64,000 nucleotides of DNA. It comes from Thermacetogenium phaeum DSM 12270. GTDB taxonomy: Bacteria > Bacillota > DSM-12270 > Thermacetogeniales > Thermacetogeniaceae. Position numbers and translations under genes: made by a program. The notes below the pieces were generated by a model. The model was given only the letters and a program-made list of their open reading frames with translations, was not told the origin of the DNA and did no database searches. The first letter of the stretch is position 1. Every line of letters begins with the position of its first letter. Positions 43,829 through 52,806 of the stretch are shown in pieces. Where the stretch lies: assembly GCF_000305935.1 (NCBI RefSeq), contig NC_018870.1, positions 637,942-701,941 of the forward strand, in the 5' to 3' direction.

Positions 43829-45046
43829 ATGTCGGAAGATGAGACTTTGTTCCCCGTTACAACCCGGGAGGTGGACAGGCTGAGACCGCGTTTTCTTCGC
43901 ATTTCGTCGGCGGGGGTTGCCCTGCTTTTTCTGCTTGCCGCGCTGGCGGGGCTCTTTATCTGGGCCAGAAAGAGCGGCCTTGACAAACTCGTGAGAACTT
44001 ATATTCTCATTAAAACCCAGTATCTCGAGGAGGTCGGTACGGCGGAACTGGTTAACGGCGCAGTTAAGGGAATGGTGGAGGCGCTCAAAGATCCTTATTC
44101 CGTCTATCTGGACGAGGATGCCTACCGGGAGCTGAATCTCCAGATTGAAGGCACCTTCGGTGGGATCGGTGTAGAGATCGACCTGGACAGGGATCAGCAG
44201 TTGATTGTCGTTTCGCCTCTTCCCGGCACTCCGGCAGGGCGGGCCGGGATCAAAAGCGGGGATATCATCAGGGAGATCAACGGCAGGGATACGAAGAACA
44301 TGACCATTGTTGAGGCCGCCAACCTGCTCAGAGGGCAGCCGGGCACAGAAGTGTCGTTGCTCATCTGGCGTAAGGATGAGAACCGTTCCCTTCGCTTCAA
44401 CCTGGTGCGGGAGCAGATCGCCGTTCCCTCGGTAACGAGCAGAATGCTTGCCGGTCATCCGGGGATCGGCTACCTGCAGGTGATGCACTTCAACCGGGCC
44501 AGCACCAATGCTCAACTCAGACAGGAACTCTCCAAACTGGAGGCGGCGCGTTACAGGGGGGTTATTTTGGATTTGCGGGGGAATCCGGGCGGGGACCTCG
44601 AGGCTGCGGTAGAGCTGGCTGGGTATTTCTTGAAAAAGGGACCGGTGGTGCGGATCGTTCATAGAGAGGGTATTGAAGATATCTGGCCGCCGAGACATGT
44701 GCAGCAGCGCGTCAAAGTGCCCCTGGTCGTGCTTGTGGACGGAGGCAGCGCCAGCGCCTCGGAGATCGTTGCCGGTGCCATCAAGGATACGGGGAGTGGG
44801 ATTCTGGTGGGAACGCGCACCTTCGGAAAGGGTCTGGTTCAGACCGTTTTCAGTCTGGGCGGCGGAGAAGGGGTCAAGCTGACCACGAACAAGTATCTGA
44901 CCCCCGGCGGTCTTGATATTCACAAAAAGGGGATCCTGCCGGATGTGGTCATCGAGCAGCCGGAAGGAACCGATAGTGATGTTCAGCTGGAAAAGGCAAT
45001 CGAAATCCTCGAAGAACAGTTAAAAAACGAGAAGCAGGCGGCGTAA
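43829..45046 (+). CDS. ctpA: Carboxy-terminal processing protease (S41)
   Basis: A 405-residue exported or membrane-anchored protease: one helix (about 30-47), a PDZ domain (about 105-190, with GIGVEIDLDRDQQL and SGDIIREINGRD) and the S41 core with the catalytic Ser in VDGGSASASEIVAGA (about 308) and Lys in GTRTFGKGLVQ (about 335). In B. subtilis the ortholog CtpB lies at the same place, between ftsX and minJ, and acts in sporulation signalling. The ATG at 43829 is preceded by GGGG; a TTG two codons upstream is also possible. Confidence 0.92.
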   Translation: MSEDETLFPVTTREVDRLRPRFLRISSAGVALLFLLAALAGLFIWARKSGLDKLVRTYILIKTQYLEEVGTAELVNGAVKGMVEALKDPYSVYLDEDAYRELNLQIEGTFGGIGVEIDLDRDQQLIVVSPLPGTPAGRAGIKSGDIIREINGRDTKNMTIVEAANLLRGQPGTEVSLLIWRKDENRSLRFNLVREQIAVPSVTSRMLAGHPGIGYLQVMHFNRASTNAQLRQELSKLEAARYRGVILDLRGNPGGDLEAAVELAGYFLKKGPVVRIVHREGIEDIWPPRHVQQRVKVPLVVLVDGGSASASEIVAGAIKDTGSGILVGTRTFGKGLVQTVFSLGGGEGVKLTTNKYLTPGGLDIHKKGILPDVVIEQPEGTDSDVQLEKAIEILEEQLKNEKQAA

Positions 45047-46297
45047 ATGATGGATCTTGCTCTCTTTAAAGTTTTTTCCATGACCGCAATTGTGGTCCTG
45101 AAAGCTCTGATCAATCCCTTTTTCACGGTGGTGATCGTCCTGGTCTGGGCGCAGTATCGCCGCATGCAGGGGACCAAGATGACGCTGTTCGGGGTGCGGG
45201 AATCCGCTCTGCGCCTTACTGCTCTGGCCCTGGCTTATGGGGTTGTCGGGGGTTTTCTCGGCAGTTTGCTGATGGTCCTCTTCGGCGTGACCATTAATGA
45301 AGTGGGGATCGGGTGGCTTTGGGGGATCGCCATTTTGCTGATGCTGTTTCACCCCCGATTTTTATGCTTCTCTTATGCCGGAGGTGTCCTCTCCCTGGTT
45401 TCCCTGGCCTTGGGATACCCCCAGGTGAACATTCCCGGTCTGATGGGGCTGGTGGCCGTTCTGCATTTTGTGGAGAGCGTTTTGATCCTGCTGAGCGGCC
45501 ATCGCGATCCTCTTCCCGTCTACGTCCGCAACCAGGCCGGGCGGGTGGTCGGCGCTTTCAACCTCCAAAAGTTCTGGCCGATACCTCTGGCGGTGATGAC
45601 GATTTTCCCGGGAGCCGCCCAGCAGCTCGCCGGGGATATCATCAGAATGCCGGAGTGGTGGCCGCTCATCCGGCCCTGGGGGGCGCTTTCCTCCCAGGAG
45701 ATCACCTATAGTGTGCTCCCGGTTATCGCCGCCCTCGGCTACGGAGAGCTGGCCATCACCTGTCTGCCGCGGGAGCGCGCCAAGCGCTCCGCCGTTCACC
45801 TGGCCGTTTTCAGTTCTGTTCTCCTCGGGTTATCCGTTCTGGCGTCTCACCATCCGCAGCTGTCCGTCCTACCCGCCCTCTTTTCTCCGTTGGGGCACGA
45901 GCTGATTATCTACCTGGGGCGGAGGGAGGAGCTGCAGGGTGCCCCCCGATTTGTTTCTCCTGCTTCAGGGGTGATGGTTCTCGATGTCATCAAAGGATCC
46001 CCAGCCCACCGGGCGGGAATTCGTGCCGGTGATGTGATCCGGAGGATTGGGGATTACCCCGTCAGCTTCCGCCGGGATCTCGCCCAGCTACTGGAATCCG
46101 GTGCTGAAACCTTGACGGTGGAGTTCACCACCGGCTTGAAGACGAAAAGGCGAAAGATACTGCGGCAGAAGCCGGGGCTGCCAGTGGGATTGATAACCGC
46201 TCCCGAGCCGGGTGATCTGCCTAATGTCGATTACCTGAAGGGGGGGCCGCTTCCGGGGCTGCTGCGGCGGTTCCGCCGCCGGCTACGCCCAAAGTAA
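45047..46297 (+). CDS. MinJ-like membrane protein with a PDZ domain
   Basis: A 416-residue protein with about eight transmembrane helices in the first 295 residues and a PDZ domain near the C-terminus (GVMVLDVIKGSPAHRAGIRA and GDVIRRIGDYPV). Its ATG begins directly after the stop codon of ctpA. The domain layout and the place between ctpA and uvrB match B. subtilis MinJ, which places the Min division inhibitor at poles and septa. Sequence alone does not prove this role; a wider PDZ-membrane family is an alternative. Confidence 0.75.
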   Translation: MMDLALFKVFSMTAIVVLKALINPFFTVVIVLVWAQYRRMQGTKMTLFGVRESALRLTALALAYGVVGGFLGSLLMVLFGVTINEVGIGWLWGIAILLMLFHPRFLCFSYAGGVLSLVSLALGYPQVNIPGLMGLVAVLHFVESVLILLSGHRDPLPVYVRNQAGRVVGAFNLQKFWPIPLAVMTIFPGAAQQLAGDIIRMPEWWPLIRPWGALSSQEITYSVLPVIAALGYGELAITCLPRERAKRSAVHLAVFSSVLLGLSVLASHHPQLSVLPALFSPLGHELIIYLGRREELQGAPRFVSPASGVMVLDVIKGSPAHRAGIRAGDVIRRIGDYPVSFRRDLAQLLESGAETLTVEFTTGLKTKRRKILRQKPGLPVGLITAPEPGDLPNVDYLKGGPLPGLLRRFRRRLRPK

Positions 46298-46448
46298 AGC
46301 CCTTTGTTTTTGCCCCGCCCTTTTTCCACCTCATTAATTCCTCCGTCAAGTAACTCCATCCTTCTTTTCGTAATAGTATGTAGAAAACCGATCTTACCGG
46401 ATTGGGGGTGAAGGGGCTATCTGGCTCTGTTGCGGGTAGCCCCTGGAG

Positions 46449-47522
46449 ATGGAAAACAACAACAGGCACTTATTTGGGAGCGCCCTGACGGGCCGGGGAT
46501 TTGTGTCTTACTGGCGGTCGCATTTTGAGGACTTCAGGCTTCTGTATCTCTTGAATGGTGGTACCCCTGCAGTGCAGAGCCTGACCATTCGCTTATTGGG
46601 GTTGGCTTTGGCGGACCGCGGCTTTGGCGTCAATTATTTTCACCGGGCGGAATATCCCCGTTTTTTAGAAGGCTTGACTGTGCCCTCAAGGGCGGCCGGT
46701 GTGCTCAGCGGGGGGCATCCCTGTGCCCGAGAGGGGGTTTTTCCACCGCATCTCGAGGTGTTGGACGTGGCTCTGCCCGGCGCCCCCGGGGGATTGTCGG
46801 AGGGAGCCCTTGGCCCCGGATTAAACGAGGCCCTCCGGTTGCTGCAGGCTGCCGGGGAGACGTATGAGCGGATTCGCCGGAGGGGCGGAGAACCGGTTGA
46901 CGAAGGAGCCGTCGCCGCCCGGGCCGCCGGATGGATAGAGGAACTCCGGGTGGGAAAACCGCTCCTCAGGCATTATTTTGCCGGGAGCGTGGCTGCCGGA
47001 GGGGTGCGGGATTTTATCAGCCATCTATCCGGCTTCTGCCGGAAGCGCTATGTTCTGCGAGGGGCTCCGGGAGCCGGAGCAGTGGCCGTTCGGGAGGTCT
47101 TGATCCAGGCCTTAAGCCGCGGCTGCCCTGTGGATGCCTGCCACTCCTGGATTAACCCCGGCGACCTGGTGTTGCTCCTTCTGCCGGAGAATGGGGTGGC
47201 TGTCGTTGACGGCACCTGCGGTTATGAACCGGAACTTCTTCCCGGGGATGTCGTCTGGGAACTGGAAAGCAACCTCAGAGCAGGAGCGGGTGCCTTGCAG
47301 AGGGAAGGGGCGCGGTGGCAAGAGCTCAACGCCCTCCTGGACGAGGCGGGGCAAATTCTCGAAGCTTCTGCGGAGCATCTGGAGAAAGGGGTAGTCTATC
47401 CCCCGGAAGAAGAGGTTCAGAAGATCGTCTCCCGGATGGCCAGAGCAATAGCGGTTCCGGAAGGGCGTCGGGCGGCAAGCGCAGTTCGTGTTGCACAAGA
47501 AAGGCGGGAAATTTGCCTTTAA
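46449..47522 (+). CDS. PRK06851-like duplicated ATPase with degenerate P-loops
   Basis: A 357-residue protein built from two similar halves. Each half begins with a short strand and a would-be Walker A: LLNGGTPAVQSLTIRLLG (about residue 33) and VLRGAPGAGAVAVREVLIQA (about 200). In the family I know as PRK06851 these positions read GGPGTGKST. Here both Lys and Ser/Thr are gone. Other family features (RHYFAGSVAAGG and the VNYFHRAEYPRFLEGL segment) remain. Family assignment is from memory of the pattern. It probably binds no nucleotide in the usual way. It follows the MinJ-like gene by 150 bases. Confidence 0.6.
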   Translation: MENNNRHLFGSALTGRGFVSYWRSHFEDFRLLYLLNGGTPAVQSLTIRLLGLALADRGFGVNYFHRAEYPRFLEGLTVPSRAAGVLSGGHPCAREGVFPPHLEVLDVALPGAPGGLSEGALGPGLNEALRLLQAAGETYERIRRRGGEPVDEGAVAARAAGWIEELRVGKPLLRHYFAGSVAAGGVRDFISHLSGFCRKRYVLRGAPGAGAVAVREVLIQALSRGCPVDACHSWINPGDLVLLLLPENGVAVVDGTCGYEPELLPGDVVWELESNLRAGAGALQREGARWQELNALLDEAGQILEASAEHLEKGVVYPPEEEVQKIVSRMARAIAVPEGRRAASAVRVAQERREICL

Positions 47523-47857
47523 GATAGAATTCGGACGGTTCATCGAAAAAACGGCAGTTAGAGGGGGGTGATTTTTGACGTTCGGTAATGATTAATGAAC
47601 TGCCGTTCGTAGGTGTGCTATAATAATTACCAACCTGAAGGGAGTGGGGGATGCAGCCGTGAACAGTAGAAGTTTTTCAGATCCCTGCCGGTTGCCAAGT
47701 CCCTTTATCATCATCTCGCTTTGTTCTGGATGGGGACAGGCCTGAGAACCGGAGAGGTCTCTTGGGTGGTATTATGGGGGGTTGATTGGCCTGCTAACGG
47801 GCGACACGAATTCTGTCATATTAGGGGAGAGGAAGCTGAAAGGGGGCACGGCACTAG
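47523..47857. other. Intergenic region with a possible promoter
   Basis: A TATAAT box (47619-47624) lies 240 bases before the next gene, but a matching -35 is not clear. No gene recognised. Confidence 0.4.
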
Positions 47858-49822
47858 ATGTCGCTGGTACTGGGGATAGACGCAGGTGGTACTTATACGG
47901 ACGGGGTTATTCTCGATCTCGACAGCCAGCAGATCGTTGCTAAGGCCAAGGTGATGACCACTCATAATAACCTGACTGCAGGAATAAGGCGTTGTTTGGA
48001 AGGCTTAAGGTGCGACGACTTCAAAGCCGTCAAGGCGGTAACGCTGTCCACGACTTTGGCCACCAACGCCATAGTGGAGGGGCGCGGCGGTGAAGCGGGT
48101 TTGTTGCTGATCGGCTGTGAACCGAAAGACAGGCTGCCCGTCAGGCATTATCAAGTGATCCGCGGGGGGCATAATGTGCAGGGCCTTCCTCAGGAAGAGT
48201 TTGATCAGGATGAAGCCCGGGAAGCCATCAGGAGGTTTGAGGGAAAGGTTGAAGCCGTGGCCGTATCCGGGTATTTCAGCATCCGCAATCCGGAACATGA
48301 GCTGCTGGCCCGGGACTTGGTCCGGGAAATACTCGGCGTTCCTGTGGTTTGTGCCCATGAGCTATCTGCCTCCCTCGGTTTTTACGAACGGTCGATCACC
48401 GCGGCCCTGAACGCCAGATTGATTCCGGTTATCGCCGAACTGATCGATTCGGTTCAAAAGGTTTTGGACCAGATGGGGATCAGCGCACCACTGCTGATCG
48501 TTAGAGGGGACGGCAGTCTGATGAGCGAGCAGCTGGCCAGGGAGAGGCCGGTCGAAACCATCCTCTCCGGCCCGGCGGCGAGCATCTCCGGGGCTACGTT
48601 CCTGGTGAAGGTGAAGGAGGCCCTGGTGCTGGATATGGGGGGGACGACTACCGATATAGCTATTTTACATAATGGAGTACCGAGGATAGACGAAGAGGGG
48701 GCTGTTGTCGGTGGTTGGGCGACCCGCGTCCGGGCGGCTGAAATAAATACCTATGGTGTCGGAGGGGACAGCTACATTCGGGTTGACAGGGAGGGAAGGA
48801 TTTTGGTGGGCCCCCGCCGGGTTTTGCCGCTGGCGTTGGCGGTCTGCGAATACCCTTATCTGCTGGATGAGCTGCACAGGCAGGAGAAGGGGGATGTTTT
48901 TAGCCTCGCTTATTCTCAGCCGGCTGATTGTTATCTCTACGCTGGCGGAGGACGGGCCGACTTTCTATCGGATACCGAAAAGGAGGCGCTGGAGATTCTG
49001 AAAAATGGCCCTCACACCCTGTCATCTCTGGCCGAGATGATGGATGTGAAGCCTTACCTGCTCAACCTCGAGCCTTTGGTGGATGCGGGGGTCCTCTGGA
49101 AGGCGTCGGTCACCCCTACCGACATTTTGCACGCCAGAGGCCTCTATACTCCCTGGAACAGGGAGGCGGCCGTCTTCGGGATACGGGCTCTGGCCAAGAA
49201 AAAGGGCGTGGGTTTCGAAGAGTTTTTGGAGCTGGCTTGGGAATCCATCTTGGAAAAGCTGTTCCTGGCCATCCTGCAGAGTGTCCTTAATTTCGAAAAT
49301 GTCGGCTGGCAGATTGGAGATGAGCCGGGGGCAATGTATTTCGTTAATAGAATCCTCAAACCGGGTGCTAACGGTGCTCTTTTTAACTGCGCCCTTAAAT
49401 TCGATATCCCGTTGGTGGCGATCGGGGCTCCTGTGCAGGCTTATCTGCCCGAAGTTGCCAAAAAGTTAAACATGGAATTGATCATACCGCCCACTGCCGA
49501 AGTGGCCAATGCCGTCGGGGCGGCGTCCGGTAAGGTCGTTGAGGTGGTTGAGGTTTTGATTAAGTCGCGTTCAGACGGGGGATTTACCGTCCATACCCCC
49601 TGTGAGAGAAAGGAGTTCGATTCCCTGGCAGAGGCTTCGGAATACGCCCGGTCGGAGGCGATGAGGTGCGCCGAATTAAAGGCGAAAAAGGCCGGGGCCG
49701 CCGCTTACCGCCTGAATGTCGACCGGAAAGACCTTTATATCAGGGAATGGGATCTTTTTATAGAGAGCAGCATAACCGCAACGGCGGTCGGCTGGCCGGT
49801 CTGGCAGGAAAAGCCTCATTGA
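47858..49822 (+). CDS. Hydantoinase/oxoprolinase-family protein (HyuA-like)
   Basis: A 654-residue protein of the ASKHA fold. The N-terminal HydA/OxoP domain has GIDAGGTYTDGVILD (about 6-20) and the middle domain the phosphate-binding motifs VLDMGGTTTDIAIL (about 258-271) and the GGDSYIRV segment. The family hydrolyses cyclic amides with ATP; here the C-terminal half is shorter than in 5-oxoprolinases and no HyuB gene follows, so the substrate is unclear. The AAAGGGGG site before the ATG supports the start. It could also be an activator-type ASKHA protein. Confidence 0.8.
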   Translation: MSLVLGIDAGGTYTDGVILDLDSQQIVAKAKVMTTHNNLTAGIRRCLEGLRCDDFKAVKAVTLSTTLATNAIVEGRGGEAGLLLIGCEPKDRLPVRHYQVIRGGHNVQGLPQEEFDQDEAREAIRRFEGKVEAVAVSGYFSIRNPEHELLARDLVREILGVPVVCAHELSASLGFYERSITAALNARLIPVIAELIDSVQKVLDQMGISAPLLIVRGDGSLMSEQLARERPVETILSGPAASISGATFLVKVKEALVLDMGGTTTDIAILHNGVPRIDEEGAVVGGWATRVRAAEINTYGVGGDSYIRVDREGRILVGPRRVLPLALAVCEYPYLLDELHRQEKGDVFSLAYSQPADCYLYAGGGRADFLSDTEKEALEILKNGPHTLSSLAEMMDVKPYLLNLEPLVDAGVLWKASVTPTDILHARGLYTPWNREAAVFGIRALAKKKGVGFEEFLELAWESILEKLFLAILQSVLNFENVGWQIGDEPGAMYFVNRILKPGANGALFNCALKFDIPLVAIGAPVQAYLPEVAKKLNMELIIPPTAEVANAVGAASGKVVEVVEVLIKSRSDGGFTVHTPCERKEFDSLAEASEYARSEAMRCAELKAKKAGAAAYRLNVDRKDLYIREWDLFIESSITATAVGWPVWQEKPH

Positions 49823-50006
49823 GCGAGAGAGTCAGTGCGGTGACCTCTTGTCCGTCTCGAAAGCGTTTTTTCGCGGCTGTCCTCAAGTGATCTGAGAGGA
49901 ATGTGGTCGGCAGCGTTCGGGAATCGAGGTGAAATGCGGGAGGTGCGGCGCCGCGCCATACCGGTTTCAGGTCGGCCGAGAAAAGGAAGGGGGAAAGGCA
50001 GCCTTT

Positions 50007-50420
50007 ATGAAAGAGCGTCCGCTACTTGGTGGTGATGCCGGTGACCGTTTCCTGGAAGTAGCGGTGGGAGAGGGGAGGCACCGTCTGGTCTGCACCGCCG
50101 TCCTTGCCGGGGAGGATGTTACCGTCGTTGTCAGCGGTGGGGATCGCCCCCATGTCGGGGCCGTGGCGATGGCCGTCCCCAGGCCGAGCCTCAAAGACCC
50201 AAATAAAACCAGCGCAACGGCCTCCGTTCTGGCGGTAACTGGCCATAAGGATGACGAACTAGCCAGGGCGATCTCTCTGCGCCTGGCTGCGGAGTTGTCC
50301 CGCCTGGTCGTGGTGGTCGCCGGAGTGCATGTAGATGGTGCTGATGAAGATGACATCAAAAAGATAACGGCCAATGCCGGGCAGGCGGCGCAGCGGCTGG
50401 TCGAGGCGCTGCGGGGGTAG
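50007..50420 (+). CDS. LpdD-like (prenylated-flavin chaperone domain) protein
   Basis: A 137-residue protein with the segments VSGGDRPHVGAVAMAVPRP, SLKDPNKTSATASVLAVTGH and VVVVAGVHVDGADEDDIKK, which I recall from the LpdD-like prenylated-flavin chaperone family. The family is linked to UbiD-type decarboxylases, but no UbiD or UbiX gene is in the window. ATG at 50007 has a GGGGGAAAGG site; GTG at 49929 would add a CxxC-containing extension of 26 residues. The function here is not certain. Confidence 0.55.
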   Translation: MKERPLLGGDAGDRFLEVAVGEGRHRLVCTAVLAGEDVTVVVSGGDRPHVGAVAMAVPRPSLKDPNKTSATASVLAVTGHKDDELARAISLRLAAELSRLVVVVAGVHVDGADEDDIKKITANAGQAAQRLVEALRG

Positions 50421-50442
50421 GATTTGACGACAAGCCGTTCTG

Positions 50443-50472
50443 TTGTTGTGGATAAAATCCATGTGATATAAT
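50443..50472 (+). promoter_or_regulatory. Probable uvrB promoter
   Basis: TTGTTG (50443-50448), 18 bases, TATAAT (50467-50472). The spacer contains the palindrome TGGAT-AAA-ATCCA. Confidence 0.5.
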
Positions 50473-50484
50473 GCGGAGGGAACA

Positions 50485-50496
50485 GAACTCCTGTTT
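50485..50496 (+). promoter_or_regulatory. Imperfect LexA-box-like sequence before uvrB
   Basis: GAACTCCTGTTT matches the Gram-positive LexA core GAAC-N4-GTTC at 7 of 8 positions and lies at about +7 of the predicted transcript. Confidence 0.35.
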
Positions 50497-50652
50497 TCTT
50501 TTCTGGCCTGCGTTGGCCGTTTTCGCCCGGTCATCGGCTGCCGGCTGCTCAAAGGGGAGGTGTGAGCACCCTTTTTAGCGCCGGGAAGATGTGCCTTGTC
50601 GGAAGCGGTTTGGCCGGCCGGAAACAAGACCGTTCAGAAACGGGTGTGATTA

Positions 50653-52806
50653 ATGGGAAGGTTTGTGCTGAAATCTTCGTTCACCCCCACCGGGGATCAG
50701 CCGAAAGCGATCGCCTCATTGACAGAGGGGATCAAAGCGGGAATGCCCTTTCAGACTTTGCTGGGGGTGACCGGCTCCGGAAAAACCTTTACGATTGCCG
50801 GCGTCATCCAGGAGGTGCAGAAGCCCACTCTGGTGATCGCCCCCAACAAGACCCTGGCAGCCCAGCTCTGCGGGGAGTTCCGGGAATTCTTTCCGGACAA
50901 CGCTGTGGAATACTTCGTCAGCTACTACGACTACTACCAGCCAGAGGCCTATGTACCCCAGACCGACACCTATATCGAGAAGGATTCCTCTTTGAACGAG
51001 GAGATCGATAAGCTCCGGCACTCGGCTACCGCAAGCCTCCTGGAGCGGGATGACGTGATCATCGTGGCCAGCGTTTCCTGTATTTACGGCCTGGGCTCCC
51101 CTATGGACTACAGGCAGATGGTGGTTTCCCTGCGCCAGGGGATGAATGTCGACCGGGACGAGGTGATCGCCCGGCTTACCGACATCCAGTACCACCGCAA
51201 CGATTACGAGTTCACCAGGGGCTGCTTCCGGGTGCGGGGGGATGTCGTCGAGATCTTTCCCGCCTCCTACGGAGAGAAGGCCCTGCGGGTGGAGTTCTTC
51301 GGTGACGAGATCGAGCGCATTCTGGAGATAGATACCCTCACCGGGGAGGTCTTGGCGCGCCGCCTCCATGCGGCGGTCTTCCCGGCATCCCATTATGTGA
51401 CATCTCCTGACCGGATGAGCAGGGCGCTGGATGCGATCGAAAGGGAGCTCGAAGAGCGCCTCCAGGAGCTGCGCTCCGAAGGGAAGCTGTTGGAGGCCCA
51501 GCGCCTGGAGCAGCGCACCCGCTTCGATATGGAGATGATGCGGGAGGTGGGGACCTGTAAGGGGATCGAAAACTACTCCCGGCATCTGACCGGGCGCCGG
51601 CCGGGAGAGCCGCCTTATTGCCTTCTGGACTTCTTTCCGGAAGACTTCCTGGTGGTGATCGACGAATCCCACATTACCGTGCCCCAGATCGGCGGCATGT
51701 ACGCCGGGGACTACAGCAGGAAAAAGACCCTGGTGGATTACGGGTTCCGGCTTCCCTCGGCTTTGGACAACCGCCCGCTGCGCTTTGACGAGTTCCTGGC
51801 CAAGGTGCCGGAGGTTATCTTCGTCTCGGCGACCCCTGGTCCCTTCGAGCTGGACCACAGCCACCAGGTGGTGGAGCAGATCGTGCGGCCGACCGGGCTG
51901 GTGGATCCGGAGGTGGAGGTGCGCCCGGCAGCCGGCCAGGTGGACGACCTGGTGGCGGAGATCCGCCTGCGCGTGGAAAAGCGGCAGCGCGTCCTGGTGA
52001 CCACCCTCACCAAGAAGATGGCGGAGGACCTTACCGATTACCTCCAGGAGCTGGGGATCAAAGTGCGCTACCTGCATTCAGACATCAATGCTCTGGAGCG
52101 CATGGAGATCCTGCGCGACCTGCGCCTGGGCGTTTTTGATGTTCTTGTGGGAATCAACCTCCTGCGGGAGGGGCTCGATCTTCCGGAGGTGGCTCTGGTG
52201 GCCATCCTGGATGCCGACAAAGAGGGGTTCCTGCGGTCAGAGCGCTCTCTGATTCAGACCATCGGGCGGGCTGCCAGGAATGTGGAAGGCAAGGTGATCA
52301 TGTACGCCGATGCGGTCACCGACTCCATGCGGCGCGCCATTGACGAGACCAACAGGAGGCGCCGTATCCAGAAGGAATACAATGAGAAGCACGGTATCAC
52401 TCCCCGCACCGTCCAGAAGGGGGTACGGGGGTTAATCGAGATTACCCTCCCGGCGGAAGTGGCCGAAGAAAAGGTGGGCTACAGCACAGGAAGGTCGCTG
52501 GAAGGCATGAGCAAGAAGGAGCTGGAGAAGCTCATTGCCCGGTTAGAGCAGGAGATGCGCCAGGCCTCCCGGCAGCTGGCCTTTGAAAGGGCCGCAGAGG
52601 TGCGGGATTTGATCATCGAACTGCGCAAAGAACTGAGCACCAGGTCCCGCAAGGGCGGGAGCGACAGGAAAGAAGTGCTGACCGATTCTGAGACGGAAAA
52701 GGCAGGGAGGCATCAAAAGGAGAGATGTGCGCCAGGCAGGAAAAAAAGGTCTACCTCCCGGCGCGGGACAAGATTGTCATCCGGGGGGCGCGGGTCCACA
52801 ACCTGA
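50653..52806 (+). CDS. uvrB: Excinuclease ABC subunit B
   Basis: A 717-residue helicase-like damage-verification subunit. Walker A is [10 protein letters not shown] (about 37-46); the beta-hairpin lies in [19 protein letters not shown] (about 92-110); helicase motifs continue to [13 protein letters not shown]; the UVR domain that binds UvrC is at about 630-665. The C-terminal 50 residues are a poorly conserved basic tail that overlaps uvrA by 82 bases, which is longer than usual. With UvrA and UvrC it carries out nucleotide excision repair. Confidence 0.97.
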   Translation: MGRFVLKSSFTPTGDQPKAIASLTEGIKAGMPFQTLLGVTGSGKTFTIAGVIQEVQKPTLVIAPNKTLAAQLCGEFREFFPDNAVEYFVSYYDYYQPEAYVPQTDTYIEKDSSLNEEIDKLRHSATASLLERDDVIIVASVSCIYGLGSPMDYRQMVVSLRQGMNVDRDEVIARLTDIQYHRNDYEFTRGCFRVRGDVVEIFPASYGEKALRVEFFGDEIERILEIDTLTGEVLARRLHAAVFPASHYVTSPDRMSRALDAIERELEERLQELRSEGKLLEAQRLEQRTRFDMEMMREVGTCKGIENYSRHLTGRRPGEPPYCLLDFFPEDFLVVIDESHITVPQIGGMYAGDYSRKKTLVDYGFRLPSALDNRPLRFDEFLAKVPEVIFVSATPGPFELDHSHQVVEQIVRPTGLVDPEVEVRPAAGQVDDLVAEIRLRVEKRQRVLVTTLTKKMAEDLTDYLQELGIKVRYLHSDINALERMEILRDLRLGVFDVLVGINLLREGLDLPEVALVAILDADKEGFLRSERSLIQTIGRAARNVEGKVIMYADAVTDSMRRAIDETNRRRRIQKEYNEKHGITPRTVQKGVRGLIEITLPAEVAEEKVGYSTGRSLEGMSKKELEKLIARLEQEMRQASRQLAFERAAEVRDLIIELRKELSTRSRKGGSDRKEVLTDSETEKAGRHQKERCAPGRKKRSTSRRGTRLSSGGRGSTT

